Below, piece after piece: positions 55,666-63,791 of a DNA stretch of 64,000 bases. The first letter of the stretch is position 1, and each line of letters starts with the position of its first letter. Made by a program: the position numbers and the translations under genes. The notes under the pieces are model-generated. The model searched no databases, was not told where the DNA came from, and saw only the letters and a list, made by a program, of their open reading frames with translations. The DNA comes from Eubacteriales bacterium (GTDB taxonomy: Bacteria > Bacillota > Clostridia > Christensenellales > CAG-138): positions 1 to 64,000 of the forward strand of contig JAJFTI010000039.1 in assembly GCA_021373115.1 (NCBI GenBank). The letters run 5' to 3'.

Positions 55666-57015
55666 TTATTTCTTCTCTTTCCGGCTGCGTAAGATCGCAA
55701 TCACGACAACCGCGATTGCCATTAAACCGACTGCAACAAGAAGGATTGTTCCGGCTCCCATATCAGATATTGGTTTCGAGTTGGATCCTTCCGGTATCGG
55801 GGTTTCCGTCTGCGGTATTTCGGTTGGCAAGAACGAGGCGGAGATCGCAGGGGCTTCTTCGCCGCGCGCTTCCGCTAAGATTGCGTCCAGTTCCTCCTGC
55901 GAAATCTGCTGGATCGGGTAACCGTTCCATTCCGTTTCGCCGTTTGGCGCCCATTCGGCGGCATAGGCGGCGGTGTAATAGAGCGTCGGGTAGGGGATGG
56001 TCTCGCCGCGTCTGTTTGAAGAATCGGAGATGTAGCCTTTTCCATCCGGAGTTTCACCTTGTTCGCCGAACAGAGTCTCTCCAAAAGAACTTGGGACGCC
56101 CTTTGTGAAAACGAGTCGATTTAGTTTATCACATGCATAAAATGCTTCATCCTCTATAACCAAATTTTCAGAATTTATTATCAATGTATGCAGTTCATAG
56201 CAAATACGCAAAGCGATGGATTCTATACAATAAACTGATTCGGGTAACTCGAGTATCTGAATTTTGAAACAAGCTCCAAAACAGTCTTCGCTAATCCGAC
56301 CAATTCGTGTATCACTGATATTCGGACTGTTTAGGTTCAGACAACGATCAAACGTACCATAACCGGTATGGATCAGATGGGTCGGCAAATGGATTGTTTC
56401 TAGTGACTCACAATCGGCAAAAGCGCGATCCCCAAGCGTATGAAGTCCATCCGGCAATTCTATTGTTTGTAAACTTTGGCATAACCAGAATGCCGCTTCC
56501 TGTATCTCCTTTACGCCGGCAGGGATGTCGATGCGAATCAAGACTCTGCGTTCGGAAATTGCATATGGACCGATGGCCTCAATATAGGAGGGAAGGTTGT
56601 CAATGACGGTAGCATTTTGCGATTCTTTTATGTTAGCTGCACCGAACAAGGTGTTTGTTGCTTTATTCACGATCCATCCGTTATCATTGGCAAAGCAAAG
56701 ATTGCCATCTTCGATGATCGTTTTGGATGGCGCATAATCTCCAACCGCCTGATCGATAGCAAGATCGGTAACGTCCTTTCCGATCACAAGGGTAGTCACA
56801 TCCTGAACAGTATGCTTATATCTTGGCAGTTGGGTAACAGGGTCTTCGTTATTGATGAAATCCGCAAGCGCGTTGTTTTTTATAATCTTCAACTCGCCAT
56901 TCTGATAAATCCATCCATCGCCTTCTTCATAGTCGCTTTCGGCGAGGGAGAGCGAGGGAATCATGATCAGTGCAGTAAAAAGAATGATCATAATCCACGA
57001 ACCTATTTTTCTCAT
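55666..57015 (-). CDS. BspA-like leucine-rich-repeat surface protein, copy 2
   Basis: A 449-residue paralogue of the downstream gene with the same order: signal peptide (IMIILFTALIMIPSLSLA), ESDYEEGDGWIYQNGEL start, BspA repeats (EIQEAAFWLCQSLQTIEL, TLGDRAFADCESLETIHL) and C-terminal anchor ending RSRKEKK. The last 100 or so codons are nearly identical to copy 1 at the DNA level, while the repeat region differs strongly. It overlaps the NlpC/P60 gene (ATGA), so they are cotranscribed. GGAGG lies before the ATG. Confidence 0.85.
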   Translation of the reverse strand: MRKIGSWIMIILFTALIMIPSLSLAESDYEEGDGWIYQNGELKIIKNNALADFINNEDPVTQLPRYKHTVQDVTTLVIGKDVTDLAIDQAVGDYAPSKTIIEDGNLCFANDNGWIVNKATNTLFGAANIKESQNATVIDNLPSYIEAIGPYAISERRVLIRIDIPAGVKEIQEAAFWLCQSLQTIELPDGLHTLGDRAFADCESLETIHLPTHLIHTGYGTFDRCLNLNSPNISDTRIGRISEDCFGACFKIQILELPESVYCIESIALRICYELHTLIINSENLVIEDEAFYACDKLNRLVFTKGVPSSFGETLFGEQGETPDGKGYISDSSNRRGETIPYPTLYYTAAYAAEWAPNGETEWNGYPIQQISQEELDAILAEARGEEAPAISASFLPTEIPQTETPIPEGSNSKPISDMGAGTILLVAVGLMAIAVVVIAILRSRKEKK

Positions 57016-58007
57016 GGCTGCTCCTCCCAATCGTAATTCGGACGAATCACATATGTTACGACTTGTCCAGAATGTTCTCTGCTGTACTGTCCGTCTTCTT
57101 GAACATTGAATGCTGGATACTCGTCTGTAACTTTCTTTGAATAAGCACTTGCCTCTACGACTTGTGGCCAATAAACCCCAGTCTTTGAATCATACAGCAT
57201 TCTACCTGTAGCAATGGCTACATGTGCATCTTGCTTCAGGTTGCCTGGATTTGCATAAAATACCAAATCACCGGCCTGCAACTCCGAAATTGCATTATCT
57301 TTTTCATAGTTATATACTTCTCTTCCATACTGCAAATTCTCACGAAAATCTGTTGACATACCAAGGTGACAACTCGTTTTTATACCATCACCAAACGGCA
57401 GTTTTGACCCAATATCATTACACATTGCAATAACAAGGCCGGAACAATCATACCCTTTTGCTCCAAACCTTCCAGAATTACTATATGGCGCACCAATAAC
57501 ACCAACAGCAAAATCAACCCCGTCATTTGCGAGTGTTTGTCTTTTCGTTAATCCCGGCGTCGGCTTGGGCGTTGGCGTAGGTGGAGGCGTCATTCTTGGT
57601 GTTATGGTTGGCGGTATATCTACTATTTCAACGATTTGCTGGTCACTCTTTTCTGAGGTGGATCCACCAAATATTGATGAAATCAGTCTATCGAACCAAT
57701 TCTCTTTCTTTCCGCCAACTTTACCGGTATCCTTGGGTTGTGTATCCTCAAGCGGTTTATAAGCGACAGGCGCTTTCGTTGGGTTGGCGGGTTTGCTCGT
57801 GTTGTTTGTTCGCGTCGCCGCTTTCTCGTCATACCTGGTTTCATACGCCTCTTGCCACGTATCTAATTTTCGTTGTTGCGAAGTCGTTTGTAAAGGGGTC
57901 GAATTTGAGGATTTTGTGCCGGGGGTTCCAGTTTTTATGGAAGCTGGTTGAGCGATCTGCGCAAAGAGAGGTGCTAAACTTCTTTCGACATAAGAACGGG
58001 TCGCCAC
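57012..58007 (-). CDS. NlpC/P60-family peptidase without signal peptide
   Basis: A 331-residue protein whose C-terminal half (about 165-300) is a C40 cysteine peptidase with catalytic Cys in AKGYDCSGLVIAM and His in KQDAHVAIATGRM, normally cutting peptidoglycan stem peptides. The first half is a low-complexity Thr/Pro/Lys linker ending in PPPTPTPKPTPG. No signal peptide or membrane segment is visible; the start is GTG after AGGA and an in-frame stop nine codons upstream rules out a longer form. It heads the operon with the two BspA proteins. The DNA is AT-rich compared with its flanks. Confidence 0.82.
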   Translation of the reverse strand: MATRSYVERSLAPLFAQIAQPASIKTGTPGTKSSNSTPLQTTSQQRKLDTWQEAYETRYDEKAATRTNNTSKPANPTKAPVAYKPLEDTQPKDTGKVGGKKENWFDRLISSIFGGSTSEKSDQQIVEIVDIPPTITPRMTPPPTPTPKPTPGLTKRQTLANDGVDFAVGVIGAPYSNSGRFGAKGYDCSGLVIAMCNDIGSKLPFGDGIKTSCHLGMSTDFRENLQYGREVYNYEKDNAISELQAGDLVFYANPGNLKQDAHVAIATGRMLYDSKTGVYWPQVVEASAYSKKVTDEYPAFNVQEDGQYSREHSGQVVTYVIRPNYDWEEQP

Positions 58008-58076
58008 TTCGTCCTGCGCCTGGTTGTGCGGTTAGTCTCCGTTTCAGACCATTGCAAAATAGGGTTTTAACAGATT

Positions 58077-58098
58077 GCGCCCGGCTTATGCCGGGCGC
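58077..58098 (-). terminator. Hairpin after the antiporter gene
   Basis: GCGCCCGGC/GCCGGGCGC perfect 9-bp stem with TTAT loop. The T tract is poor on the minus strand and better (GTTTTTG) on the plus strand. Confidence 0.5.
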
Positions 58099-58113
58099 TC
58101 GGTTCGTTTTTGT

Positions 58114-59340
58114 TCAGTTTGCCGCCTGCGGTGCCTGTGGCGGCTGTGCATCCTTGTTCTTCTGATGTTTTGGTTCCACAACGATCTCGCCGGCCTTGAG
58201 GAGCGAGTATTTCGTAATCACCGGCCCGATCAATTCGTAAATCAGCGTTGCGCAGAGAATAACCGCCTGAATCGACGCGCCGTATTCCGGCAGCTCCTTC
58301 ACGACCAACTGCGCAATACCAATGGCGACGCCCGCCTGCGGAATGAGCGACAAGCCGAGGTATTTCCGTATCTTGTGCGACGTTTTTGAAATCGTGCACC
58401 CGATATATGCGCCAAAGTATTTTCCGACGACGCGGGTAACGATATAGACAACGCCAAGCAGCCCAAGCGACGGCAGAACGGCAACGTTGAGGTCCGCGCC
58501 GGAGATAACGAAAAACAGCATGAACAGCGGCGCCGTCCAGGACTCCGCCTGCTCCAGCGTCTGGATGGCGTCGTCGCGCAGATTGACGTACACCGCGCCG
58601 ATCGACATGCACAGGAGCAGATGCGAAAGCCCGAACTGCTGCGCAACGCCGACGCCAAGCATCACCGCGGCAATGCAGATCATCAGGCGGTTTGCGCGGC
58701 TATGGAAAAAGCGATTCGATATGGCGACGATTACGCCGATGACCCCGCCAACGGCAAGGGACAGGAGGATCTCCAGCAGCGGCGAAACCAGCGTGGACAT
58801 GAAGTTGAACGCTTCGCCGTTTTGAATCATTTTCGCTATGGAAACCGATATCGCGTATGCCATAAGGCCGATTGCGTCGTCCATGGCGACAACCGGAAGC
58901 AGCGTACTGGTCAATTCGCCCTGCGCGCGGTACTGGCGGACAACGAGCAGCGTAGCCGCGGGTGCGGTCGCGGCCGCGATCGCGCCAAGGCAAAGCGCCA
59001 TCGGCACGGGGAATCCCAGCAGGCTGACAACCAGATCGACCAGGATCACCGCGCCAACCGCTTCGCAGGCCGTGATCACCAGGATTTTTCCGCCGATCGC
59101 TTTGATATGCGAAAGTTTAAACTCGCTGCCAATCGAAAAGGCGATAAAGCCCAGCGCGGCAACGGTGATGATATCCAGCGTTGCGAGCGTATCCGCGCTG
59201 ACAAGCCGGAAGCAGTAAGGGCCGATCAGGAGCCCGGCAACAAGGTATCCCGTTACGTTAGGCAGTTTGACCAGTTTTACTACGCGCGTAAGAAGAAGGC
59301 CCGCAATCATTGCGATTGCAATCGAGAGTAAGGTGTGCAT
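58114..59340 (-). CDS. Cation:proton antiporter (CPA2/Kef-like)
   Basis: A 408-residue membrane exchanger with the Na_H_Exchanger fold: LPNVTGYLVAGLLIGPY, TAPAATLLVVRQY, the ion-binding VVAMDDAIGLMAY double Asp and SLIPQAGVAIGIAQL. No TrkA-type regulatory domain is attached; the tail is short and hydrophilic. The stop of a PII-like gene lies one base before its ATG, so the two are coupled. It probably exports Na+ or K+ in exchange for H+. Confidence 0.9.
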   Translation of the reverse strand: MHTLLSIAIAMIAGLLLTRVVKLVKLPNVTGYLVAGLLIGPYCFRLVSADTLATLDIITVAALGFIAFSIGSEFKLSHIKAIGGKILVITACEAVGAVILVDLVVSLLGFPVPMALCLGAIAAATAPAATLLVVRQYRAQGELTSTLLPVVAMDDAIGLMAYAISVSIAKMIQNGEAFNFMSTLVSPLLEILLSLAVGGVIGVIVAISNRFFHSRANRLMICIAAVMLGVGVAQQFGLSHLLLCMSIGAVYVNLRDDAIQTLEQAESWTAPLFMLFFVISGADLNVAVLPSLGLLGVVYIVTRVVGKYFGAYIGCTISKTSHKIRKYLGLSLIPQAGVAIGIAQLVVKELPEYGASIQAVILCATLIYELIGPVITKYSLLKAGEIVVEPKHQKNKDAQPPQAPQAAN

Positions 59341-59341
59341 G

Positions 59342-59689
59342 TTACTTGTGTGATACTCCTTCCCAATTCATAACCGGAAGGGTGAACAGAATGCCCGTGT
59401 TCGGCTGCTTGAGATCGCCCGCAACGGAATGGACAATGTCCTTCACGGCGGGGATATCCTCGTCCTTCAGAACAACCATGATCATCTTGTTGCTCTGGCG
59501 GCAGGGATTGATAAACTGGCGAAGCGAACCGAAAATCGGCGGAGCGTCCTCGCTGTTGCAATCGGTCAGGGTGGTCAGCATCCCCTGGCAGTCTACGACC
59601 GTCGCGCCCTGAATCCCGGCCTCGATCAACCGTTTAAAAATCGGCGTAACGTTTTCTTCGTGGTTCGTAATATGGACAAACAACTGCAT
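59342..59689 (-). CDS. PII-like small regulatory protein
   Basis: A 115-residue protein with a PII/ferredoxin-like pattern: MQLFVHITNHEENVTPIFKRL, IQGATVVDCQGM, and a final KDIVHSVAGDLKQPNTGILFTLPV. A central stretch resembles the T-loop position but lacks the uridylylated Tyr motif of GlnB. AGGAGA lies before the ATG. It directly precedes the antiporter gene, so it likely gates it by a nucleotide or ion signal, as PII-like proteins do with other transporters. The ligand is unknown. Confidence 0.7.
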   Translation of the reverse strand: MQLFVHITNHEENVTPIFKRLIEAGIQGATVVDCQGMLTTLTDCNSEDAPPIFGSLRQFINPCRQSNKMIMVVLKDEDIPAVKDIVHSVAGDLKQPNTGILFTLPVMNWEGVSHK

Positions 59690-59905
59690 ATTCCCATCTC
59701 CTTTTTCAGCCAACTGTATCAAAAACCATCCTATCGTATCGAAAAACGATGATTCCGGCCTTATTCAGTGGCACGTTTGCAGCTACTTCTACGAAGCATA
59801 TGCAAAAATACCCCCATTCGACGCATATGTCAAGAGCCGTGGACGAGGTTTTCGCGCACGGCTCCTGAAAAAAATACCCTTCTTGTTTTGTTTGCGCCTG
59901 GGTTG

Positions 59906-61084
59906 TCAAGCGTTTTTCAGCTCAAACCCCGTCTTGTGGTCACAACCGACAATCGTTGCATACATTGCCAGCAGGCAGGCAATCAGGTAAAACGGCAGCA
60001 GACCGAACCCGAACTTCTGGCCGGCCCAGCCGACGAGCGGCGGCATGAGCGTACTGCCAACATAAGCCGCCGCCATCTGCAGGCCGATGATCGCCTGCGA
60101 ATACGCCGCGCCGAACCGCTTTGGCGTAATATGGATCAGGTTTGGAAAGACCGGCGCGCAGCCAAGTCCGTACAGCATCAATCCCGCAAGCGAAAACGCG
60201 CCCGGCAGCGGCAAAGCAAACACCAGCGCGCCGATGACGGCGATGACAATTCCAGCCTGAACCAGCGTCTTTTCGCGCATCTTAATCGCAAGCAGCCCCG
60301 ATATGAACCGGCCGCCCATAATGCCAAAGAAGAACAGCGAACCCCAGCTCGCGGCAATGCTCGGCGTTACTCCGCGGACGTTCACGAAGTAGGTTGCAGC
60401 CCAAAGTCCGGTTGTCGTTTCGCCCGCGCAATAGAAGAAGAACGAGAGGACCGCAAGCAGCGCGCCGCGCTTTTGGATGGCGATACGGTTGTCGATTTGC
60501 ATCGCTTCCTCGGCAACCTCCTTCGGCACCGCATGCGGAACCTTTTTCCAGAGCGGCAGGGTAACGAACAGGAACGCCGCGAGCGCGAACTGAATCAGCG
60601 AAACCGTATGGTATCCGCCGCGCCAGTTTCCGTTTTGCTGAAGATAGAAGGCCATAATCAGCGGGCTGACCGCGGCGCCGACACCCCAGAAGCAATGCAG
60701 AAAGCTCATGTGGCTCGCTTTATAATGCAGCGCAACGTAATTATTCAGCGCCGCGTCAATCGATCCGGCGCCAAGCCCCAGCGGAATGGCCAGCAGCAGC
60801 AGAAAAACGAAATTTTTCGCAAAGGAAAACCCAAGCAGTGAAACCGCGGTCATCAGTACACTGACCGCCGTTACCCCGCCCGTTCCAAAGCGGCGTATGG
60901 CGCGCACGGAGAGGAGGCTTGAAACCACCGTGCCCGCCGTAATGAAAACGGAGATCAGCCCCGCGTAAGAAACAGGCGCGCCAAGCTGCGCATAAGCAAC
61001 CGGCCATGCCGCGCCAAGCAGAGAGTCCGGCAAGCCGAGGCTGATGAACGCCAGATAGATCATCACAAGTAAAAAAGTAGCCAT
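59906..61084 (-). CDS. MFS transporter
   Basis: A 392-residue twelve-helix major-facilitator protein with GLPDSLLGAAWPV at the first helix, the GSIDAALNNYVALHY loop and SFLHCFWGVGAAVSP, as in fucose/sugar-type and YfkF-like MFS proteins. No ribosome site is seen; a TAGAAT -10 lies 6 nt before the ATG. It is divergent from a TetR regulator, which probably controls it. Substrate unknown. Confidence 0.88.
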   Translation of the reverse strand: MATFLLVMIYLAFISLGLPDSLLGAAWPVAYAQLGAPVSYAGLISVFITAGTVVSSLLSVRAIRRFGTGGVTAVSVLMTAVSLLGFSFAKNFVFLLLLAIPLGLGAGSIDAALNNYVALHYKASHMSFLHCFWGVGAAVSPLIMAFYLQQNGNWRGGYHTVSLIQFALAAFLFVTLPLWKKVPHAVPKEVAEEAMQIDNRIAIQKRGALLAVLSFFFYCAGETTTGLWAATYFVNVRGVTPSIAASWGSLFFFGIMGGRFISGLLAIKMREKTLVQAGIVIAVIGALVFALPLPGAFSLAGLMLYGLGCAPVFPNLIHITPKRFGAAYSQAIIGLQMAAAYVGSTLMPPLVGWAGQKFGFGLLPFYLIACLLAMYATIVGCDHKTGFELKNA

Positions 61085-61090
61085 GCGCGT

Positions 61091-61119
61091 ATTCTATCGG
61101 GTTTTGCGCTGCTTGAAAA
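61091..61119 (-). promoter_or_regulatory. MFS promoter giving a candidate leaderless mRNA
   Basis: TTTTCA (61114-61119), 17-nt spacer, TAGAAT (61091-61096); the ATG begins 6 nt beyond the -10 box. Confidence 0.5.
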
Positions 61120-61273
61120 GAGCGATTTGCATGGATCGGCGTGATTTTGCTCAAACCTGACGGTATTTTGTTGTGTTTATGGCTGATCCGGCAATCATTT
61201 GCGGAACAGTCGAATTCCTCCTTCCTTTTTTTCATTCGAATATAACCGGACTTTTTCTTTCGTATTCGACTTA

Positions 61274-61287
61274 AACGAACGTTCATT
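61274..61287. promoter_or_regulatory. Candidate TetR operator
   Basis: ACGAACGTTCAT contains the perfect palindrome GAACGTTC with partly symmetric flanks. It lies between the divergent MFS and TetR genes, about 26 nt upstream of the TATAAT (61313-61318) of the TetR gene. Confidence 0.45.
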
Positions 61288-61364
61288 AGTTTATCTGTTG
61301 TAATGACGAGGATATAATCGTATAATCACAAGCAAGAAATAGAACAAATCCGGAGCACAGCCAT

Positions 61365-62033
61365 ATGGAAGAGCATTTATTAAAAAAACGCAAACGGGGT
61401 GTTGCAACAACGCGCGCAATCCTGGACGTCGCGGCGGATCTCTTTGCGCGGCACGGTTACGACGGCGTATCCGTCCGAGAAATCGCGCAGGGCGCGGGGA
61501 TTCGCGAAAGCTCGGTCTACAATCATTTTTCGAGCAAGGCGGATATTTTAGAAACCCTCTACGACGAGTTTATCCGTCTGGTTCCCGAAACGCGCCCTTG
61601 CGACGCGGAGCTCGACCGGATGCTGGAGATCCTGCAGCCGGAGGAGATCCTGAAAAATATCCTTTTCTTCGTAGGGAAAAGCGTCAGCGGAACGCTCTCC
61701 AGCACCGCATTGATTATCAGCAACGAAAAGTATAAATCTCCGCGCGCGGCGGATATGTATTACCGTTATGTCGTCCGCGAACCCGCCGGTTATTATGAGC
61801 GGTTGTTTCTCAAGATGATTGCACGCGGAATGATTGCGCCAATCGACGCAAGGATGTTCGCGGAGCAGTATAATTACGTTTCCATTACTCTGACGAAGGA
61901 ATACATCATGGCGCAATACGGCCTTGCGGACGCGCATGACGTCGTCCGCTCCATGATTCGAACGATTACGTTCTTCTGCGGCCTTATGAAGCAGCAAGCA
62001 GGTGCGCAACATGAAACGGAAGAAACGACCTGA
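61365..62033 (+). CDS. TetR/AcrR-family transcriptional regulator
   Basis: A 222-residue repressor-type protein. The N-terminal HTH (TTRAILDVAADLFARHGYDGVSVREIA, quoted in part as AILDVAADLFARHGYDG, and GIRESSVYNHFSSKADILETL) is typical; the C-terminal ligand domain is not informative. GGAG precedes the ATG. It diverges from the MFS gene and likely represses it through the palindrome in between. Its end overlaps the next gene by about 20 nt. Confidence 0.93.
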   Translation: MEEHLLKKRKRGVATTRAILDVAADLFARHGYDGVSVREIAQGAGIRESSVYNHFSSKADILETLYDEFIRLVPETRPCDAELDRMLEILQPEEILKNILFFVGKSVSGTLSSTALIISNEKYKSPRAADMYYRYVVREPAGYYERLFLKMIARGMIAPIDARMFAEQYNYVSITLTKEYIMAQYGLADAHDVVRSMIRTITFFCGLMKQQAGAQHETEETT

Positions 62034-62532
62034 AACCATTGCCGAGCGATTCCCGCCTTCCGCCCCCTGCTCCTGCGGCGTTTGCCGCTCGTTTTGCAGG
62101 CGGCCCGGCTGGTGGACGGTGCAGGAAGCCGCCCGTGCGTTGGCGGCGGGCTACGGCGGAAAAATGATGCTGGAGCTCTCGCCCGACCACGCGTTCGGCG
62201 TGCTCTCTCCCGCGTTCTCCGGCTGCGAAGGTACGTTCGCGTTTCAGGAATTTGCGCAAAACGGATGCTGCTTCCTGAAAAATGGCCTTTGCGGGCTGCA
62301 CGATACGGGGTTTGAACCGCTCGAATGCCGGTTTTGCCATCATGAGCGGATGGGGCAAGGTAACAAATGCCATGCCGCGCTGGAGCGGGACTGGAAAACG
62401 CCTGCGGGTCAGGCGCTCGTAAAGCAATGGCTCGCCCGCAGGCTCCGCCTTGCCGAGCTGGAGCCAGCTCCGCCCTCCGGCCGAAACGATCCGATGAGCG
62501 CATGTCACAAAAATGTTTCCGGACGCGCGTAG
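62011..62532 (+). CDS. Cysteine-rich protein, unknown function
   Basis: A 173-residue protein not recognised with certainty. Cysteine clusters are CSCGVCRSFC near the start and GCCFLKNGLCGLHD and LECRFCHHE in the middle, eleven cysteines in all with nearby His, suggesting a metal or iron-sulfur site, as in YkgJ-like CxxxCxxCC proteins. The second ATG is preferred, preceded by AGGTG. It overlaps the TetR gene, so they are cotranscribed. Confidence 0.65.
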   Translation: MKRKKRPETIAERFPPSAPCSCGVCRSFCRRPGWWTVQEAARALAAGYGGKMMLELSPDHAFGVLSPAFSGCEGTFAFQEFAQNGCCFLKNGLCGLHDTGFEPLECRFCHHERMGQGNKCHAALERDWKTPAGQALVKQWLARRLRLAELEPAPPSGRNDPMSACHKNVSGRA

Positions 62533-62564
62533 TTTTTCCCCGGCCGGTAGGATATACTCACCCT

Positions 62565-63365
62565 ATGCAAAAAAATGAAGTTTCATCGAATCCTTCCTCC
62601 GCATCCCGCGGACAAAAAATCGCAGCCATCGCTTCCGTGGCGGTGTTTTTTCTTGTGCTCGCGCTGCTGGCCGTCTTTGTCGGCGTTCCGCTCGTAAAGA
62701 CGCTGGGCGACCCGGCCTCGTTTCGCGTCTGGGTGGACGCGCGCGGCGCCTGGGGCCGCGTCCTGTTCGTCGGCCTCATGATCTTGCAGGTTGTTGTCGC
62801 CTTCATCCCCGGCGAACCGTTCGAAATCGCCGCCGGGTATGCGTTCGGCGCGGTCTGGGGGACGCTTCTGGCCTGGGTCGGTTTGACGCTTGGCAGTATT
62901 CTGGTGTTTCTATTTGTGCGTAAGATCGGCGTTAAGGCGGTTGAAGTGTTCTTTCCGCGCGAAAAAATAGATTCCATGAAATATCTCAACAACGAACGGG
63001 CGTTGAACGCCACCGCGTTTCTCCTGTTTCTGATTCCCGGTACGCCGAAGGATTTCCTGACCTATCTGGCGGGGCTGACAAAGATCCGCCTGCTGCCCTG
63101 GATTATCTTAACGTCGATTGCGCGCATTCCGTCCATCATAACATCCACCATCGGCGGAAATGCAATCGGCACGAAGCAATACACCTTCGCCATCGTCGTC
63201 TTCGCCGCAACGGCGGTTTTTTCCGGCGCAGGAATGCTGATCTACCGCGCGGTGCAGAAAAAGCGGGCGCTTCGGGAGGCGGGCAGGGCGCTGGCAAACC
63301 AGCCGCTCGCGGAGTTCTCCCATGTTCCCCCGGAACAGGAGCAAGCAAAGCCGGATTCGAAATAG
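62565..63365 (+). CDS. VTT/TVP38-TMEM64 (DedA-like) membrane protein
   Basis: A 266-residue membrane protein with the VTT motif region: FIPGEPFEIAAGYAFGAVWG followed by GSILVFLFVRKIG and FLIPGTPKDFLTYLAGLT. DedA/VTT proteins are linked to lipid carrier flipping and membrane homeostasis. A TATACT lies 6 nt before the ATG with no ribosome site, so a leaderless mRNA is possible. The C-terminus is a charged cytoplasmic tail. Confidence 0.88.
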   Translation: MQKNEVSSNPSSASRGQKIAAIASVAVFFLVLALLAVFVGVPLVKTLGDPASFRVWVDARGAWGRVLFVGLMILQVVVAFIPGEPFEIAAGYAFGAVWGTLLAWVGLTLGSILVFLFVRKIGVKAVEVFFPREKIDSMKYLNNERALNATAFLLFLIPGTPKDFLTYLAGLTKIRLLPWIILTSIARIPSIITSTIGGNAIGTKQYTFAIVVFAATAVFSGAGMLIYRAVQKKRALREAGRALANQPLAEFSHVPPEQEQAKPDSK

Positions 63366-63501
63366 GCCGTTTTCGCCGCCGCGCCGCGATCGCCCGTCGG
63401 TTACCCGCATTCTGAAGTGCCCTCAAGAAGCGCATGCAAAGCGCACTGCGTTTTCGAACAATCCGTGTCGTTAGCACGTGTATAGTTATTCCGATCGGTT
63501 T

Positions 63502-63599
63502 TGTGTATATTCACGACGCTATCCACATCTTCCACATAGTTATCCACCATTTTCTGTGCTATTTTCAGCGACTTTTTCCGGTTATCCACACTATACACG
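63502..63599. promoter_or_regulatory. DnaA-box cluster, possible origin-like region
   Basis: Nonamers resembling TTATNCACA are ATATACACA (minus, 63502-63510), CTATCCACA (63519-63527), TCTTCCACA (63528-63536), TTATCCACC (63540-63548), a perfect TTATCCACA (63582-63590) and CTATACACG (63591-63599). They lie in the 426-nt gene-free stretch 63366-63791. No dnaA gene is adjacent. Confidence 0.65.
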
Positions 63600-63701
63600 C
63601 TGAATAGCCTTTCCACGAAGAGAAAAAAAGCACCGCGGTTACTCAGTGCCTTTCCATTGATATGCAAATATGGCAGGATTATGACGCCGTTTTTTTTGCA
63701 G

Positions 63702-63754
63702 GTTCGAATAGCAAAACAGTTGTGTTACTCATAAAAAACAGAGAAAATTCGAAC
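63702..63754. repeat. Inverted repeat GTTCGAAT/ATTCGAAC
   Basis: Perfect 8-bp arms at 63702-63709 and 63747-63754 enclose an A/T-rich segment between the DnaA boxes and tsaD. It could be a protein-binding site or part of an unwinding region. Confidence 0.4.
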
Positions 63755-63791
63755 TGGAATGGTGCGCGGGGGATTGCGGGGCGCCGCTCGC

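Noticed and set aside
59816..59870. Terminator of the MFS gene
   Set aside because: An inverted repeat GAGCCGTG/CACGGCTC is present, but its loop is long and no T tract follows in the needed direction.
63401..63667. 88-codon minus-strand frame across the DnaA boxes
   Set aside because: Its repeated VDN/VED residues are simply translations of TTATCCAC boxes, and no ribosome site or homology is seen.
63702..63754. tRNA fragment or attachment site because of GTTCGAAT
   Set aside because: Only the T-loop-like octamer is present, as both arms of an inverted repeat; no other tRNA arms or direct repeats were found.
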